Positions 1 to 11,246 are shown, counted from the first letter of the stretch. The stretch: DNA of 64,000 nt from Phragmites australis (GCF_958298935.1 NC_084922.1:13332501-13396500), one strand, 5' to 3'. Made by a program: numbers and translations. The notes: generated from the letters alone by a model not told the origin.

Positions 1-1
1 A

Positions 2-1889
2 GAGGAAGATGGGGTAAGTGTCAGGTATGCTAGGTGTTATATTTGTAAAAATGAATTATCTGCAAAGCCCTCGGGTGGAACGGGGCACTTGAAGAGGCAC
101 GCCATAAGTTGCAAGAGAAAGAGTGGAGCAGCCATGAAGCAGACGGTGTTGCAGTACAACCCCGATGGCTCTGTTCATCATTGGGAGTACGACTCTGCCA
201 ATGCTCGAAAAGAGCTATGTCGCTTCATTGCAAGAGCGGATCTACCACTCAATATCGGTGAGTCTGCTGCATTTGAAGATTACATTAAGCAAGCTCATAA
301 TCCTAGGTTCACGCATGTTTCTAGACAGACAACTAGTAGGGATATGGTAAAATACTACAATACGTGTCGTAGCAAACTTAAAGAAATGTTGCAAATATGT
401 ACATTTTCAGTTGCTTTGACCTCGGACATATGGGCAGGTAGGGCTAGAGAGGATTATCTTAGTGTGGTTGCTCATTTTGTTAATAATGATTGGGAATTAG
501 AAAAGAGAATAATAGGTTTTCGCTTCATTGACAACGCGCATACCGGTGAAAATATTGCTAAAAAAATATCTCAAGTAGTTGCAAACTTTGGCCTCACAAA
601 TAAAATATTTTCTATCACTTTAGATAATGCCGGTGCAAATTCTAGAGCAATGGATATTCTTACTCCGTTGTTTAGTACTTATGCTGAATCTTTCTTGTTA
701 CATCAACGTTGTGCTTGTCATATTATCAATCTTATAGTAAAATCCGGTTTGAAGAGGTTATCGCGATACTTAGAAGATTTTCGTACTGCAATATCTTTTG
801 TGAACTCCTCTAACCAACGAATTGCAGCATATAAACAGTATTGTGTTGCAATGGGTGTGCGTCCACGTAAGTTTGCTCTGGACATGCCGGTGAGATGGAA
901 CTCTACTTTCTTGATGCTTAAAAATATTATACCATATAAGAGCACATTTGGTGTGTTTATTCATACACATTACCATCAGCATGGGGGTCAAACTTTACTC
1001 ACAGAAGCGCATTGGTATGTTACTGAAAGGATACTGGAGTTTCTTGAATTTTTTTTATGATTCAACTGTGAGTTTATCAGGAGTTTATTATCCAACATCT
1101 TGTTTAGTAGTGCATAATATTGTTGAAATTGCTACTCATTTAAACAACTATGAAAATGATAATCTTCTAAGAGATTGTGTAGTTCCTATGAAATCTAAAT
1201 TCTTAAAGTATTGGAAAGAAATTCCTTTGTTATACGTCTTTGCCTTTATTTTAGATCCTAGAGCTAAAATTGCAGCTTTCTGTAGAGTTCTCGCAATTCT
1301 AGGTGATGCTCTTGGCCATGATTATTCTAATTATTATACTAATGTTCGTTCTAAGTTATTCGAAGTTTATAGTAAATATGAAACAAAGTATGGCGGAGTT
1401 CGCCTGCAACGACCTCCACTAGCACTCACAACAAGTAAGAAGACGACAACGTGGGGGAAAATATTTGGTGCAGGTTCTTCATCAAGAAGTTCAGACTCTT
1501 CATCACGATCGTCTACGGGCACCGGAATTTCAACATCCGGAGGGGAGCTAACTACCTTCATCGACAGTGACGTTATCAGCCACGAACAAGAAAACTTCAA
1601 CATACTGCAATGGTGGCATGAGCACAAGACGAATTATCCAGTGCTTTCACTGTTAGCGCGAGATTTGTTAACGGTTCCTGTATCTACAGTTTCTTCTGAG
1701 GCTGCCTTCAGTCTTACAGGAAGGATAATCGAAGAGAGAAGAACAAATCTGTCAAGTGAGATGGTTGAAATACTCACCATAGTAAAGGATTGGGAACAAG
1801 CTGAAGCACGAATGCAACACACTGCAGAAAATACTGAGCTTGAAGAATCATTCCAAAATTTGTATCTAGATGCTGATGAGAACATGTAA
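2..1889 (+). pseudogene. hAT transposase (BED zinc finger, hAT dimerisation), one frameshift
   Basis: This is a cut-and-paste transposase of the Ac/Tam3/RICESLEEPER type, open at the window edge. The first 40 codons hold a BED zinc finger (CYIC, then GTGHLKRH). Next come the hAT core blocks: ALTSDIWAG and ITLDNAGAN with the expected aspartates, RCACHIINLIV and VRWNSTFLML. Then follow a DUF4413-like middle (FILDPRAKIAAF) and the C-terminal dimerisation region (WWHEHKTNYPVLSLLARD, STVSSEAAFS). The reading frame changes at a run of eight T at 1049-1056: codons before it are in frame 2, and codons 1057-1889 are in frame 3. No other stop was seen, so the gene is one homopolymer slip away from open. 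That slip could be real decay or a sequencing error. The gene ends in ATG TAA and is followed by AATAAA at 1961-1966. Confidence 0.85.
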
Positions 1890-2090
1890 TTTTAAATTTT
1901 CTGAGCTAGGTTGTACTCTTTTTTCCTTTGTTAGAAAGGTTTTTAATGAGGCAACCTATCAATAAAGCTCATTTTTAGAATTAATCATGTGCCCTATTAT
2001 TTCTAAGTTTTTTTATTCATGTTTTTTGTTTATTTTTTTAAAATACCCCCCGCGGCCCCACCCCCACCTACCTCTCCTCTCATCGTGGCC

Positions 2091-2098
2091 TATAAATA
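2091..2098 (+). promoter_or_regulatory. TATA box of the short BED-finger gene
   Basis: TATAAATA lies 130 bp upstream of the ATG at 2228, after a pyrimidine-rich stretch and before a CT-rich leader. It indicates that the second BED gene has its own promoter and is not just a 3' remnant of the first gene. Confidence 0.55.
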
Positions 2099-2227
2099 CC
2101 ATCTACTACATCTCAAACTCCATGTATTCTCATTGCCCACCCTGCCCACCCATCTCTCTTTTCCTATTTGCTAGCCAAGTAGCCAGTATTCACTTCACAT
2201 CAAGAAACTAATTCCATATTTCAATTC

Positions 2228-2443
2228 ATGGATCAAGACGCCGAGAACTCACGTGCATGGTCATGGGTGTGGCAACATTTTGAAAAGGTCTTCAAAGAAA
2301 TTAATGGGGAACAGGTAAGATTTGCTAAGTGTAATATATGCAGCATAGAAATAGGTGCCAGATCTCCACATGGAACGGGACACTTGAGGAAGCATATTAA
2401 AAATTGCAAGCAAAATTCTGGGGTTTCTAATGAAATCATGTAA
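2228..2443 (+). CDS. 71-residue BED zinc-finger-only protein inside the hAT element
   Basis: The ORF has an N-terminal WSWVWQHFEKV segment and one BED finger (CNIC, then GTGHLRKH and a following C). It stops after SNEIM in the same ATG-TAA context as the full transposase. It has no hAT catalytic or dimerisation region. A TATA box and a poly(A) signal flank it. The finger is only about half identical to the upstream BED finger. A DNA-binding protein without a catalytic domain could occupy the element ends and act as a repressor, but that is inference. The alternative is an internally deleted transposase copy with no function. The start is the first ATG after the leader. Confidence 0.6.
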   Translation: MDQDAENSRAWSWVWQHFEKVFKEINGEQVRFAKCNICSIEIGARSPHGTGHLRKHIKNCKQNSGVSNEIM

Positions 2444-2599
2444 TTTTCAGAGCATAATCATTGGTTGTACTCTTTTTTCCTTCTAGTAGAAAGGTTTTTA
2501 ATGAGGCAACCAATCAATAAAGATGTTATGTATTTATTTTCTATATTTTTTATTGTTTTTTGATTTTTTAGCTATTATTTTTGATTTTTTCCTATTTTT

Positions 2600-2950
2600 T
2601 TGAGTGCTGACGGGCCCAACGTGCCTCCACCGTGCCGGCCGGGCCCGTCGTGCCTTCCCGTGCCGACCTGGCCCGTCGTGCCTCCACCGTGCCGGTCGGG
2701 CCTGTCGTGCCAAACGGGCCTGTCGTGCCTCCACCGTGCCGAATGGGCCCATCGTGCCGAACGGGCCCATCGTGCCGACCGTGCCGTGGGCCAGCCCGGC
2801 ACGGCACGGTGACAGTTGGGCCGTGCCGTGGGCCGACGGCTCGGCACGCGGGCCGGCACGGCACGACCCGTAACAGTAAATGGGCCAATCGGGTCGTGCC
2901 GAGATGGGCCCGTGCCGGGCGAGCCCGATTGGCCCATTTGGCCATCTTTA
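2600..2950. repeat. hAT right subterminal repeats (GC-rich) and terminal repeat
   Basis: This is a dense array of short degenerate units built from GGGCCCGTCGTGCC, CCGTGCCG and GGCACGG, ending with the terminal repeat at 2931-2950. Such GC-rich repeated motifs next to the terminus are typical transposase-binding regions of plant hAT elements. All six frames are open here only because of base composition, so no gene is called. Confidence 0.65.
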
Positions 2951-3742
2951 GTGGCACATATCCAATGTTGAACTCATTGAACTCGACCGCCCACTGCGCA
3001 ATTCGTCCAGTAGCCTCCCTATTGTGTATGACATCCTTCATCGAATACGTCGTCACGACGAGGATCTTGTGTGCTTGAAAATAGTGTCGTAGCTTCTAGG
3101 AAGATATCAAGACTGCATATAGCAACTTCTGCACTTGTGGTTATCATAGCTTAGTGTCATGTAGGACTTCGCTCACATAGTAAACAGGTTTTTGGACCTT
3201 GAAAACATGTTTCTAGATCTTAGCCTTTCTCTCAGGGCTTTTTCGACCACTAGGATCATGCTTATAACTTATGAGGTAGCTGTAATGTACAAAAAGAGCT
3301 CATCTTTTTCATTAGGTAGTGTGAAAATTAGCGGAGATGATAAATACCTTTTTAAATCCTGAAAGGCGTGCTCTGCTTCTTCCGTCCACTCAAACCGGTC
3401 GTGTTTCTTCAGCAGCTTAAAGAAAGACATCCCTCGTTCGCCCATTTTAGAGATGAATTGACTAAGGGTTGCAACACATCTTGTTAAATTTTGAATTTCT
3501 TTCAGTGTTCGAGGCGACCTCATCTGGTCAACAGCTTCAATTTTGCCAGAATTGGCCTCAATGCCTAGACTTAACACCAAGAACCTGACACTCTTGCCGG
3601 ATGGAACGCCGAACATGCATTTTTCGGGATTAAGCATCATAAAATACTTCCTGAGGCTACCGAATATTTCCTTGAGATCGACAATCAATGCATTTTAGGT
3701 TCTGGACCTGACTACAATATTACCGGCACACGCTTACACATT
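2951..3742 (-). pseudogene. gypsy1 pol: end of RT and RNase H
   Basis: Minus-strand translation gives the RT thumb and RT-RNase H linker (LNPEKCMFGVPSGK, SPRTLKEIQNLT, RFEWTEEAEHAFQDLK). It is followed by the RNase H end (KDVIHNREATGRIAQWAVEF, then NIGYV), where the hAT insertion begins. The RT active-site region at about 3700-3740 should read YVDD but reads CAGN, and it is flanked by stop codons. Both catalytic aspartates are gone. Confidence 0.75.
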
Positions 3743-5400
3743 CACTACTGCAAAAACCCTTAACACTGTCGGCTCCAAAACCTCCTTCACTGTAGGATTT
3801 GGAGCCAATAGTGAGCAACGAGCAAGGATAGTCCCTGACTACCACTGTCGGCTTGGGGACCGACAGTGAAGGGGTTATCACTGCCGGTTGAAGGTTTCAG
3901 CCAATAGTGATTGTCAATTTCCAATTCAACGTGTTTGTGGTTGAAAAAAGTAAAATATATATATATATATATATTTTGCGACCAGAGGGACCCGACCGAC
4001 TACTGCTCACCCACCTAGACCAGAAGCTCAAGTACCGATCACTGCTCACTCGCTATTTTTTCATGTGAGTTCTAGGACTCAAACTCACGACCTCGATCAG
4101 AAGCATCGCGCGCATGACCTCTGTAACCATCTCACCTCTCATTCGTTCTTGAGTACAATAGCAAAATCAATCCTTTTGACATCTTCTAATCCAACGTTTG
4201 AATGACTATTTGCACACCTAAATGGTCCTAAATGAAAAGGTTATCAACTACTAGTTGTACATATCTTCGAGTTCTATAATGTTAATATAAAGTTTGTCTC
4301 CATTCGACTCTATATGGAAAAGATTATGCCAATCCGTGCAGTATTCAATAAAACAGCCATAGCTTTTGCATACGGAGTCCGATTTTGACGTTCGATCTAT
4401 ACTTTTGAAGATAACGAGGAGGTGCATCCGAAAAAAAATACACGTCTTTAGACATGTACCTTCTGTGACCCTCAAAAAATGCTCAAAAGATCCTCGATAG
4501 GAACTTTGAAGTTTTTAGATGAAAACTGACCTTCTTTAATTTGCCTAATAATATTTGGAGACATAGCGCTACATCTGAAAGTCAGTGTTGTGCAGATGTT
4601 TCATCAATCAAGTTACCAAACTCATGATAAAAATATTTGAATTTGTAGTTTTCAACTTTGTGAACTTGTGTGTGACTTTTTCAATGATTCCTACTAGTTT
4701 TACATTAGATCTAAGCTAAAAGTTTGTGGTCAAGTATGTGGCTCCCTCTATACTAGTTTTAGACATTTATTTGTGCATCTATATGATTTCAAATTAAAAA
4801 AATAATCAACGACAAAGTCGTAGATCTTGTCAAGGGCTATCATTCTTATATAAAGTTTGTCTTCATCCGACTTCGTATGAAAAAAGTTATAAATATTTTA
4901 AGATTAGCTATTATCGACCATGGCTAAAACTTTGTTAAGATTATTTAGGTATTTAAATTACCTCAAATTAAAAAAATCAACTTTACGTAAGGTTTTTTAC
5001 CATTCGACTTCGTATGAAAAAGTTACAATTTTTTAAAATATGCTATCATTCATTATCACTGCTGGCTCGTCACACGAGCACAGTAATACCCATTATCACT
5101 GTCGATTCATAATATGAACCGGCAGTGATACTTGACAAACTATCAATACCGGTTTGTGGCTAGAACCGGTAGTGATAGTCCAGGTATCACTGCCGGTTAG
5201 TACCCTCACCCAGCAGTGAAGCATCACTGCCGGCTCAAGCCTTCAGCCAACAGTGGTGCCCTTCATCAGTGTCAGTTCATAAGTCATATTGGATTATTCT
5301 TCTCGCATAGCTTTTGAACCAACAGTGATGCCCTATCACTTTCGACCCATTAGGCATCGATAGTGGTGGGCTGATATATATGGTCGGTTCTGTAGTGGTG
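3743..5400. mobile_element. Non-autonomous CACTA transposon, 1658 bp
   Basis: The left end reads CACTACTGCAAAAACC and the right end, on the other strand, CACCACTACAGAACCG, which match at 12 of 14 leading positions. Target duplication ATT is at 3740-3742 and 5401-5403. Subterminal motifs of the type TCACTGCCGGTT and CACTGTCGGCTTG repeat in both orientations near each end. The middle is AT-rich, with a diverged internal duplication (units around cattcgacttcgtatgaaaa) and a (TA)n run at about 3955-3976. No transposase coding is visible. It interrupts the gypsy1 reverse transcriptase. Confidence 0.85.
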
Positions 5401-6611
5401 ATTACACCCAATTTAGGGTTGTAAAGAGTTCTGAATACACTGTTGATAAGTAGCACCAGTATTTTTTGAGCCCAAAGGCATCTTTACATAGTAGAATACA
5501 CCAAAAGGAGTGGCAAAAGCAATTTTCTCCTCATCCTCTATTGTCATGCTAATTTGGTGATACGCCCAATAGGTATCTAGAAAACATAGTAATGCACAAC
5601 CTGACATGGAGTCAACAATCTGTTCGATGCGATGAAGAGGGAAATGATCCTTGGGACACGCTATGTTAAGGTCGGTGAAATCAAAGTACATTCTCCGTTT
5701 GTCATTGGCTTTCTTGACAAGAATGGTATTCGTCAGCCATGTAGGATGATGAACCTCTTAAATAAAGCCTATCTTTAGGAGTTTGCCAACCTCCTCCTGG
5801 ATGGCTTGCTTCCTGTCCTCCGTAAATCTTTGTTGCTTCTGCACCACGGGTTTGGAGTCGGGCTTAACAGCTTGTCGATGCAAAATCACTTCCCTAGAGA
5901 CTTGGGCATATCTGACGGTTGCCTTGCAAACACGTCTTAGTTTGCCTGCAGGAAAATGATGAGCTCGAGTTCCTATTTAGGGTCGAGGTTGGCCCCAACC
6001 TTAACTATCTTGGCTGCTTCGGACAGGTAGAGGGGTATTGCCTTAACGCCATCATCACCCTTTTTGTTGTAGGCGTCATCGTTGGTCTCACCCTTAGCGG
6101 CATCGTTGGACATGAAAGTATTAGCAATATTTACAAGCTTGGAGTTCTTGATCTCAAAAGTGGCTTGATGATTCTAACGCTTGGAATCAGCACCCTTAGA
6201 AGTGGTTGCCACTCGACTGATGTGTTCGACCATGTACAGGCTCTGCTTGTCGCATTTGACTGCTGCACGCTGATCTCCCCTGACTGTTATGATCCCTTTG
6301 GGGTCTGAGATCTTGAGCGTTTGGTATGCATAGTGTACTATTGCCACAAACTTATCTAGCATTGGGTGGCCCAGGATCACGTTGTACGCTATCTCGAAGT
6401 CCGTGACATTAAAGGTAAGCTTCTCTATATGGAAGTTGTCAGGCATGCTAAATGCAACCAGCAACTCGATCTGTCCCAGGGGTATGGTCGATGAGTTAGG
6501 AGTTATACCATGAAAAGGCTCAACTCTCGTCTTAAACTCCAACCTCTTAACCCTCATCTTGTCTAGAGTCTTGGCGAAGATGAGGTGAAGCGAACTACCC
6601 ATGTCGACCAA
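5401..6611 (-). pseudogene. gypsy1 pol: aspartic protease and N-terminal half of RT
   Basis: The protease (6174-6611) shows VDMGSSLHLIF in place of the usual D-T/S-G active-site string, followed by YNVILGHPMLDK, the conserved second protease block. Downstream on the minus strand (5401-5950) the RT shows KANDKRRMYFDFTDLN, CPKDHFPLHRIEQIVD, FLDTYWAYHQI (fingers and palm) and FATPFGVFYYVKMPLG. Translation breaks at several stops between protease and RT. It continues across the CACTA insertion into the block at 2951-3742. Confidence 0.75.
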
Positions 6612-6629
6612 GGTTCAGAAAACTTTGAT

Positions 6630-8387
6630 ATCGAGGATAGTCGATTGGATCACGATCATGTATCGACCAGGGCATGGAACTGTAGCCAGATGATCAACTT
6701 TATTGTAAGTGATTGGAACCTCTCACCACTTGAGGTATCGAGTAGGCCCAATCATAGCCAAATTGACCTCTCGTTTGATCTCCTTGTACCGCCTCTTAGA
6801 TTCATACGTGGTAGGTCCTCCAAAAATTTGTGCTAGACTTTGGTCGGCCTCGTGGAATTTGGGCTCATCACCGTTAATATTTTTCGGCTTGACCTGTTTG
6901 TTGTTATGCTAGGTAAGTTGCTGAAGTCATGTTAGCTGGTCTAATGAACAGGACAGCATTTCCCCCACCTCGACTTAGGACTTTGTTATCCCCAATGTTG
7001 CACAACATACTCCTGTCAACCACGGATATGGTTGTATCCAGACCCTTGTGTTTGTCATTTGTTCTCCCCCCCCCCCCCCCCGCGTTCTTCGAGGACTTAG
7101 ACTTGTCCTTGCCAGATTAAGGGTTCTTGGCGTGTACCTGAGCTATCGCTCACTTTGCACACTTATCGACCAACTCAAAGAGCTCTTTGACCGTGTAGAT
7201 CTTCCGAGTAGCCATCTTCTCGAGCATATTTGTGTCCCGGATGTCTCGCTTGAAGGATATGATGATTGAATCGTCAGAGATGTCCAGGATTGTATTAGGC
7301 CCGTTGCTAAACCGGTGAATGAAATCTCGGAGTGACTCGTCTTCACCCTGGTTCGGCAGATGGAGATCGTTCTCAGTTCCTGGGTGCTCAAATGTGCCTT
7401 GAAAGTTGGCTATGAACTGAGCCTTTAACTCGGCCCACGATCGGATCGAGTTAGGAGGTAGGTTCAACAACCAGGACCTGGCAGGTCTATCGAGCGTGAT
7501 CAGCAGATAATTGGCCATTACCTTGTTGTCACCGCCCGCTACTCAAATTACTATGGTACAGAACTGTAACCACTCATTGGGGTAGATCTTCCTGTCATAC
7601 TTCTGGATCAGGCCCGTCTTGAACTTCTCGGGCCACCATATTGATTGAAGCTCATGTATGAAAGCTTCGCAACCTCCATTGAATTCTTCAGGAGGAGGTG
7701 GGGGAGGACTATCACGCTTGTTCCTTCAAACAGGGGAGTAAGGTTGACCATCTTGTCTTGGAGATCTGTGGTCGTAATAATGGCAGTCGTCCTTTCGGCA
7801 TTCCTCACAGTATTTTCCTATCACTGCGGTTGTCTATCATTGTATGTAGATCGTACGATCATGAGGGATGCAGTTTCTCAGGTCTTTTTGCTTTCTGCGC
7901 CTATGAATATGGCAGTTATAGCCTAGCCCGCAGGACTACGCTCGACCCTGACCACCCCATCTTCCCATCTGGGATACCCTAACTTGGGGATGCTTGCATC
8001 CGTGGCTCCTCAAGCTGGCACCTTGTCGACTGGGGCACCTAGAGTTGCTAGGATTGTTCGCTCAAGCAGCTTGGATCTAGACCGGATCGAGTAGGGTCAT
8101 GACCTAATTAACCATAGGGGTTAAAGGATTTGTTGGATCCAACTCCGAAAGGGATCTTAGAATCATATGGGCTCACTGGATATTAGCATCTGAAATGCTG
8201 AAAACATAGCTGCATAGACTTGGATGTGGTCTAGACGATGCTGCTTCGCGGTTGCTATCCTAAGGGAGCTCATTCCTCGTTGCTTGAGCCACTAGCGGTG
8301 GAGGTGCACCCACCGGAAGTCATCATTGAAGACCAGGAGGTACCTGACCTCCCATGGTTCGTCAATGGAGAATTGTGTTAGGGACAC
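6630..8387 (-). pseudogene. gypsy1 gag, central and 3' part
   Basis: The clearest part (7150-7518) contains the retrotransposon gag fold: RSWLLNLPPNSIRSWAEL, FIANFQGTFEHPGTENDL, ESLRDFIHRFS and ELFELVDKCAK. Further 5' (7600-8387) the minus strand reads as a decayed gag leader, for example LVAQATRNELP. A run of 16 C at 7066-7081 lies 3' of the gag core. The leader joins in frame to 10169-10666 once the solo LTR is removed. Confidence 0.7.
7066..7081. repeat. C16 homopolymer in gypsy1
   Basis: Sixteen consecutive C on the plus strand sit between gag and protease. Length slippage here may be biological or a sequencing artefact, and it affects any frame read through the region. Confidence 0.9.
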
Positions 8388-10168
8388 TGTGAGGAACGGT
8401 GATGTCCTAAGAGGATGGGTGAGTTAGAATACTTAAAACTTAATTGACTCCGAAAACTTTATAAGATAAACTTATCTTATTTCCATCTCAATGTGCTCTA
8501 GATTTATCTAGTGTGTCTACTCTACCGCTTAAGAGGATTGCAACCTACTCTAGCAAGATAAATTGCAAGAAAGTAAATATGGAAACGTAAATAAGGTAGA
8601 GAGACAAACTCGGCATAAGTGATTTTTATCCTATGGTATCGATGGCATGAATGCACTTTGTAGTCCATGTTGGAGCTCCATCAAGGATATGCTCCTGTTC
8701 GGCACCTGGTCATGAGTCTTGAGCCACCAAGGTAAGATCTCAAGCCGGATGAGCCACCAGATCACCAAGGCAAGGTCTCACCACTAACCTCTCTTTCTGT
8801 TACTTGACGCCATGATCACTTGGACCTTGAGCCACCAAGGCAAGAGTCCTCGCATCCCCGTACATGTGTCTTGCCGCCGCTCCACACCAAGTCGGGGGTC
8901 AACAAGCTTGAGCCACTGCGGCTCAAGATGCCGGCAAGTCACCAAGACACCAAGGTGTCGGCGTACCTCTTGGTACAAGCTAGGATCACTCCTTGATCTA
9001 CTCTCTAGGCAGTCATCACCTAGCAACACTCTCTCCAGTCTTATAAGCACTAATCATACACTAGTCTTGTGCTTAATTGCCTTGGATGATCACTTTTAAG
9101 CACTTTAGTAGCTTGGATATCTCTCAATTATATATGGGTTTCTCTGGACTCCAGCAGCATGCCACACTTTCAAATGGTCGAGTGGAGGGGCATTTATATC
9201 TCAAACTCGCCAACTAGCTGTTTTCCCAACAGCTTAAAAAAGTTGTTAACATCAGATGAACCGGTAAGAACAGTAGTACTAACACCGGATCATCCAGTGA
9301 GTACAACCCTAGCAGTAAGAACTCCACTCAATGCTTCTGTGAACACCGGATACTCCGGTATACCTTCAAATCTATCACCGAACCTTCCAGTGTGTCATCT
9401 TAAGCCATCTGAGCCTTTAAAGCCTCTTTGTGTAAAATGCTACGGTGCATTCATCCTCAGAGCATCGGACCTTCTAGTGGATTGTTCTTCATTCTTCAAC
9501 ATTTACAGTCACCTCTGCAAGGAATGCTCTAGTGCATTCATCCTCAGAGCACCGGACCTTTCGGTGGGTTTTTCTTCATTCTTCAATACTTCTGGCGGGT
9601 TGTTCTTCATTCTGCAAGAAATGTCTGGTGTTAAAATCCAGTATACACAAACCAAGCACTAGGCCATCCAGTGGGTTGATCTTTAGTCTTCTGCACTTGT
9701 ATTCTTCTCTACAGTAAATACTAATGTGTTACCCAGTGCAGATCACTAGACTATCCAGTGAGGTCATCCATCTGCTTCAACAGCTGCAGCCTCTCTAGCA
9801 GAAATGCTTCGGTGTGATCCTCCGGTGCATACAAGCTAATCACCGGATCATCCGCTGGGTTGCTCTTCAGTCTTCAATAGCTACAACCTTCTCTGTAGGA
9901 AATGTTCCGGTGTCATCTAGTGCAGATCATCGAACTATCCAGTGAGGTTCTTAGCCTTCTCTCCTTTTATCAAAAACACTCTGGTGGTCTCATGTCCTAT
10001 AGTGAGACAAATCTTCCTAGGATTTTTCCAATTCAATTAAATTTTGTCCCGGCTGCGGTGACTTCTTGATGTATTACAATATTCTTGACAAACATGTTAG
10101 TTCCAATGACTATGTTGTCATAATAACCAAAATCACAATCATGGGCTAATATGGCTATTTTCACTATA
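8388..10168. mobile_element. Solo LTR, 1781 bp
   Basis: It begins TGTGAGGAACGGTGATGTC and ends TTCACTATA. It is flanked by GACAC at 8383-8387 and 10169-10173. No coding sequence, primer site or second LTR is present, so a solo LTR left by LTR-LTR recombination is the simplest reading. Inside are repeated units of the type gagccaccaaggcaag (8730-8960) and many degenerate CACCGGATCATCCGGTG-like units (9250-9950). The final TA instead of CA is probably a point mutation. Deleting it plus one GACAC restores the gypsy1 gag frame. Confidence 0.75.
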
Positions 10169-10666
10169 GACACATAAAGCTCCAGCTGCATATGTATCTG
10201 GTGGTATTTCGCCTGCAATGCTGGTACTGTGAGCGACTGTCATCGCTACTGGATCCTCAGGAATTTCCATGCCATTGTTCACCATGGCATTTGGATTTAA
10301 CATCGTTGGGTCAACAAGTGGAATATCAACTCCCCTGACCATGAACATGAATCGATCGGTTCGGCTGCTTTGGCTGGCAGTGGTGTTGTCGACGCCACTC
10401 TCATCACCGTCAGTGTCCATGCACTGAATAACATCAGGCTCCTTGGGATCCCACTTGAGATGTCCCATCTCACGGTATGTGTCTAAGTATCTAGACTCGA
10501 TAATATCGGTGCGGATCAGTTCACCTTGATGGTCCCAGCAGAAGATCATAGTTTCAAATGCGATCTTTGATCCGACTAGGGGCGATTCAAGGGTGATCGC
10601 TATTGACCCGAAGTGGTTGTAGAAGTCGACGTCGGAGAATACGGTGCCGATGTGTACTCGAGACAT
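10169..10666 (-). pseudogene. gypsy1 gag leader, 5' part of the ORF
   Basis: The minus-strand ORF begins MSRVHIGTVFSDVDFYNHFG and reads to GEIPPDTYAAGALCV, where the solo LTR interrupts it. It lies directly downstream of the 5' LTR and primer site, which fixes it as the start of gag. I see no recognised domain in this leader. The start is the first ATG after the LTR. Confidence 0.6.
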
Positions 10667-10685
10667 ACTCGATCATGAAAAGCAG

Positions 10686-10709
10686 AAAACCCCTACCTGG
10701 CATGCCAAC
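10686..10709 (-). other. gypsy1 primer-binding region
   Basis: Directly after the LTR end on the minus strand is GTTGGCATGCCAGGTAGGGG. The position and the CCAGGTAGGGG string fit a tRNA primer-binding site of grass gypsy elements. I cannot name the tRNA from reading alone. Confidence 0.45.
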
Positions 10710-11246
10710 TGTCAAGGGTTTGTTCCTGACAACGTGTCCAAAAATAATGGAGTTACCTTCGTCGATTAAAGATTGAGCATGAAGCGAGGCACACACGATG
10801 TATACAGGTTCAGACCTTCGGTTGGAGTAATACCCTACGTCTTGTGTGGATAATTGTATGTATGTATTCACTCGAGTATAAACAATGTGACTAATCTATT
10901 ACATGGAGTATAGTGGATCTAATCTAACATAAAGCTAAAGTCATCGAGTTTCTACTACGCCAAGGTCCTAATGCCTACCTCCAATAGTCAAGAGAAAAAC
11001 CAGCCTCCTCGGGGGGTCTAGGTCCTTACCTTATATAAGGGTGATGTACCGCCTACTATCTAGTCATAGTTAATAGGACGTCATTTTCCTTGTCATTCAA
11101 GTAGATAGATCTGTCATGAATATTAGTCTTCTCGAGTTGGTTAAGCAATTGAGGTTTTCCTCGTATACACCTTCTAGATTCCGGACGTATCAAATATCGC
11201 GGATTCGGTTCTATAATATCCAAAGTTGTTAACTATGCAACCGACA
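10710..11246 (-). repeat. gypsy1 5' LTR, 537 bp
   Basis: On the minus strand it starts TGTCGGTTGCATAG and ends AACCCTTGACA, giving matching TGTC/GACA ends. The primer site and gag start follow it. The partner 3' LTR is not in the window. Confidence 0.6.

Larger units (their letters stand above)
1886..2525 (+). repeat. Duplicated hAT gene tail / 3' UTR with two AATAAA signals
   Basis: The last codon, stop and 3' UTR of the transposase (about 1886-1970) recur almost unchanged after the short BED gene (about 2439-2525). Shared strings include atgtaatttt, ttgtactcttttttcctt and aaaggtttttaatgaggcaa, plus an AATAAA at 1961-1966 and at 2516-2521. The two tails are much more alike than the two BED fingers. 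Confidence 0.75.
1..2950 (+). mobile_element. hAT-superfamily transposon, left end outside window
   Basis: The element carries a BED-finger/hAT-dimerisation transposase, a second short BED-finger gene, and a GC-rich subterminal block. It ends in a terminal repeat that reads TAAAGATGGCCAAATGGGCC on the minus strand. Immediately right of it, gypsy1 RNase H sequence resumes. The 8 bases gtggcaca (2951-2958) are the likely right copy of the 8-bp target duplication; the left copy lies outside the window. The insertion is therefore younger than gypsy1. It is possible that two related hAT copies were merged rather than one element carrying two genes; only one right terminus is visible. Confidence 0.8.
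2951..11246 (-). mobile_element. Ty3/gypsy LTR retrotransposon (gypsy1), 3' end outside window or lost
   Basis: Read on the minus strand the order is 5' LTR (11246-10710), primer-binding region, gag, aspartic protease, reverse transcriptase and RNase H. The hAT insertion at 2950 then cuts it. Two further insertions lie inside: a solo LTR (8388-10168) and a CACTA element (3743-5400). Removing them restores collinear coding sequence. The gag resembles that of Tat/RIRE2-type grass elements; the lineage call is provisional. Many stops and lost catalytic residues show it is long dead. Confidence 0.8.

Noticed and set aside
2534..3078. Several overlapping Arg/Pro/Gly-rich ORFs on both strands
   Set aside because: They are produced by the GC-rich subterminal repeats of the hAT element; the composition is periodic and no domain is present.
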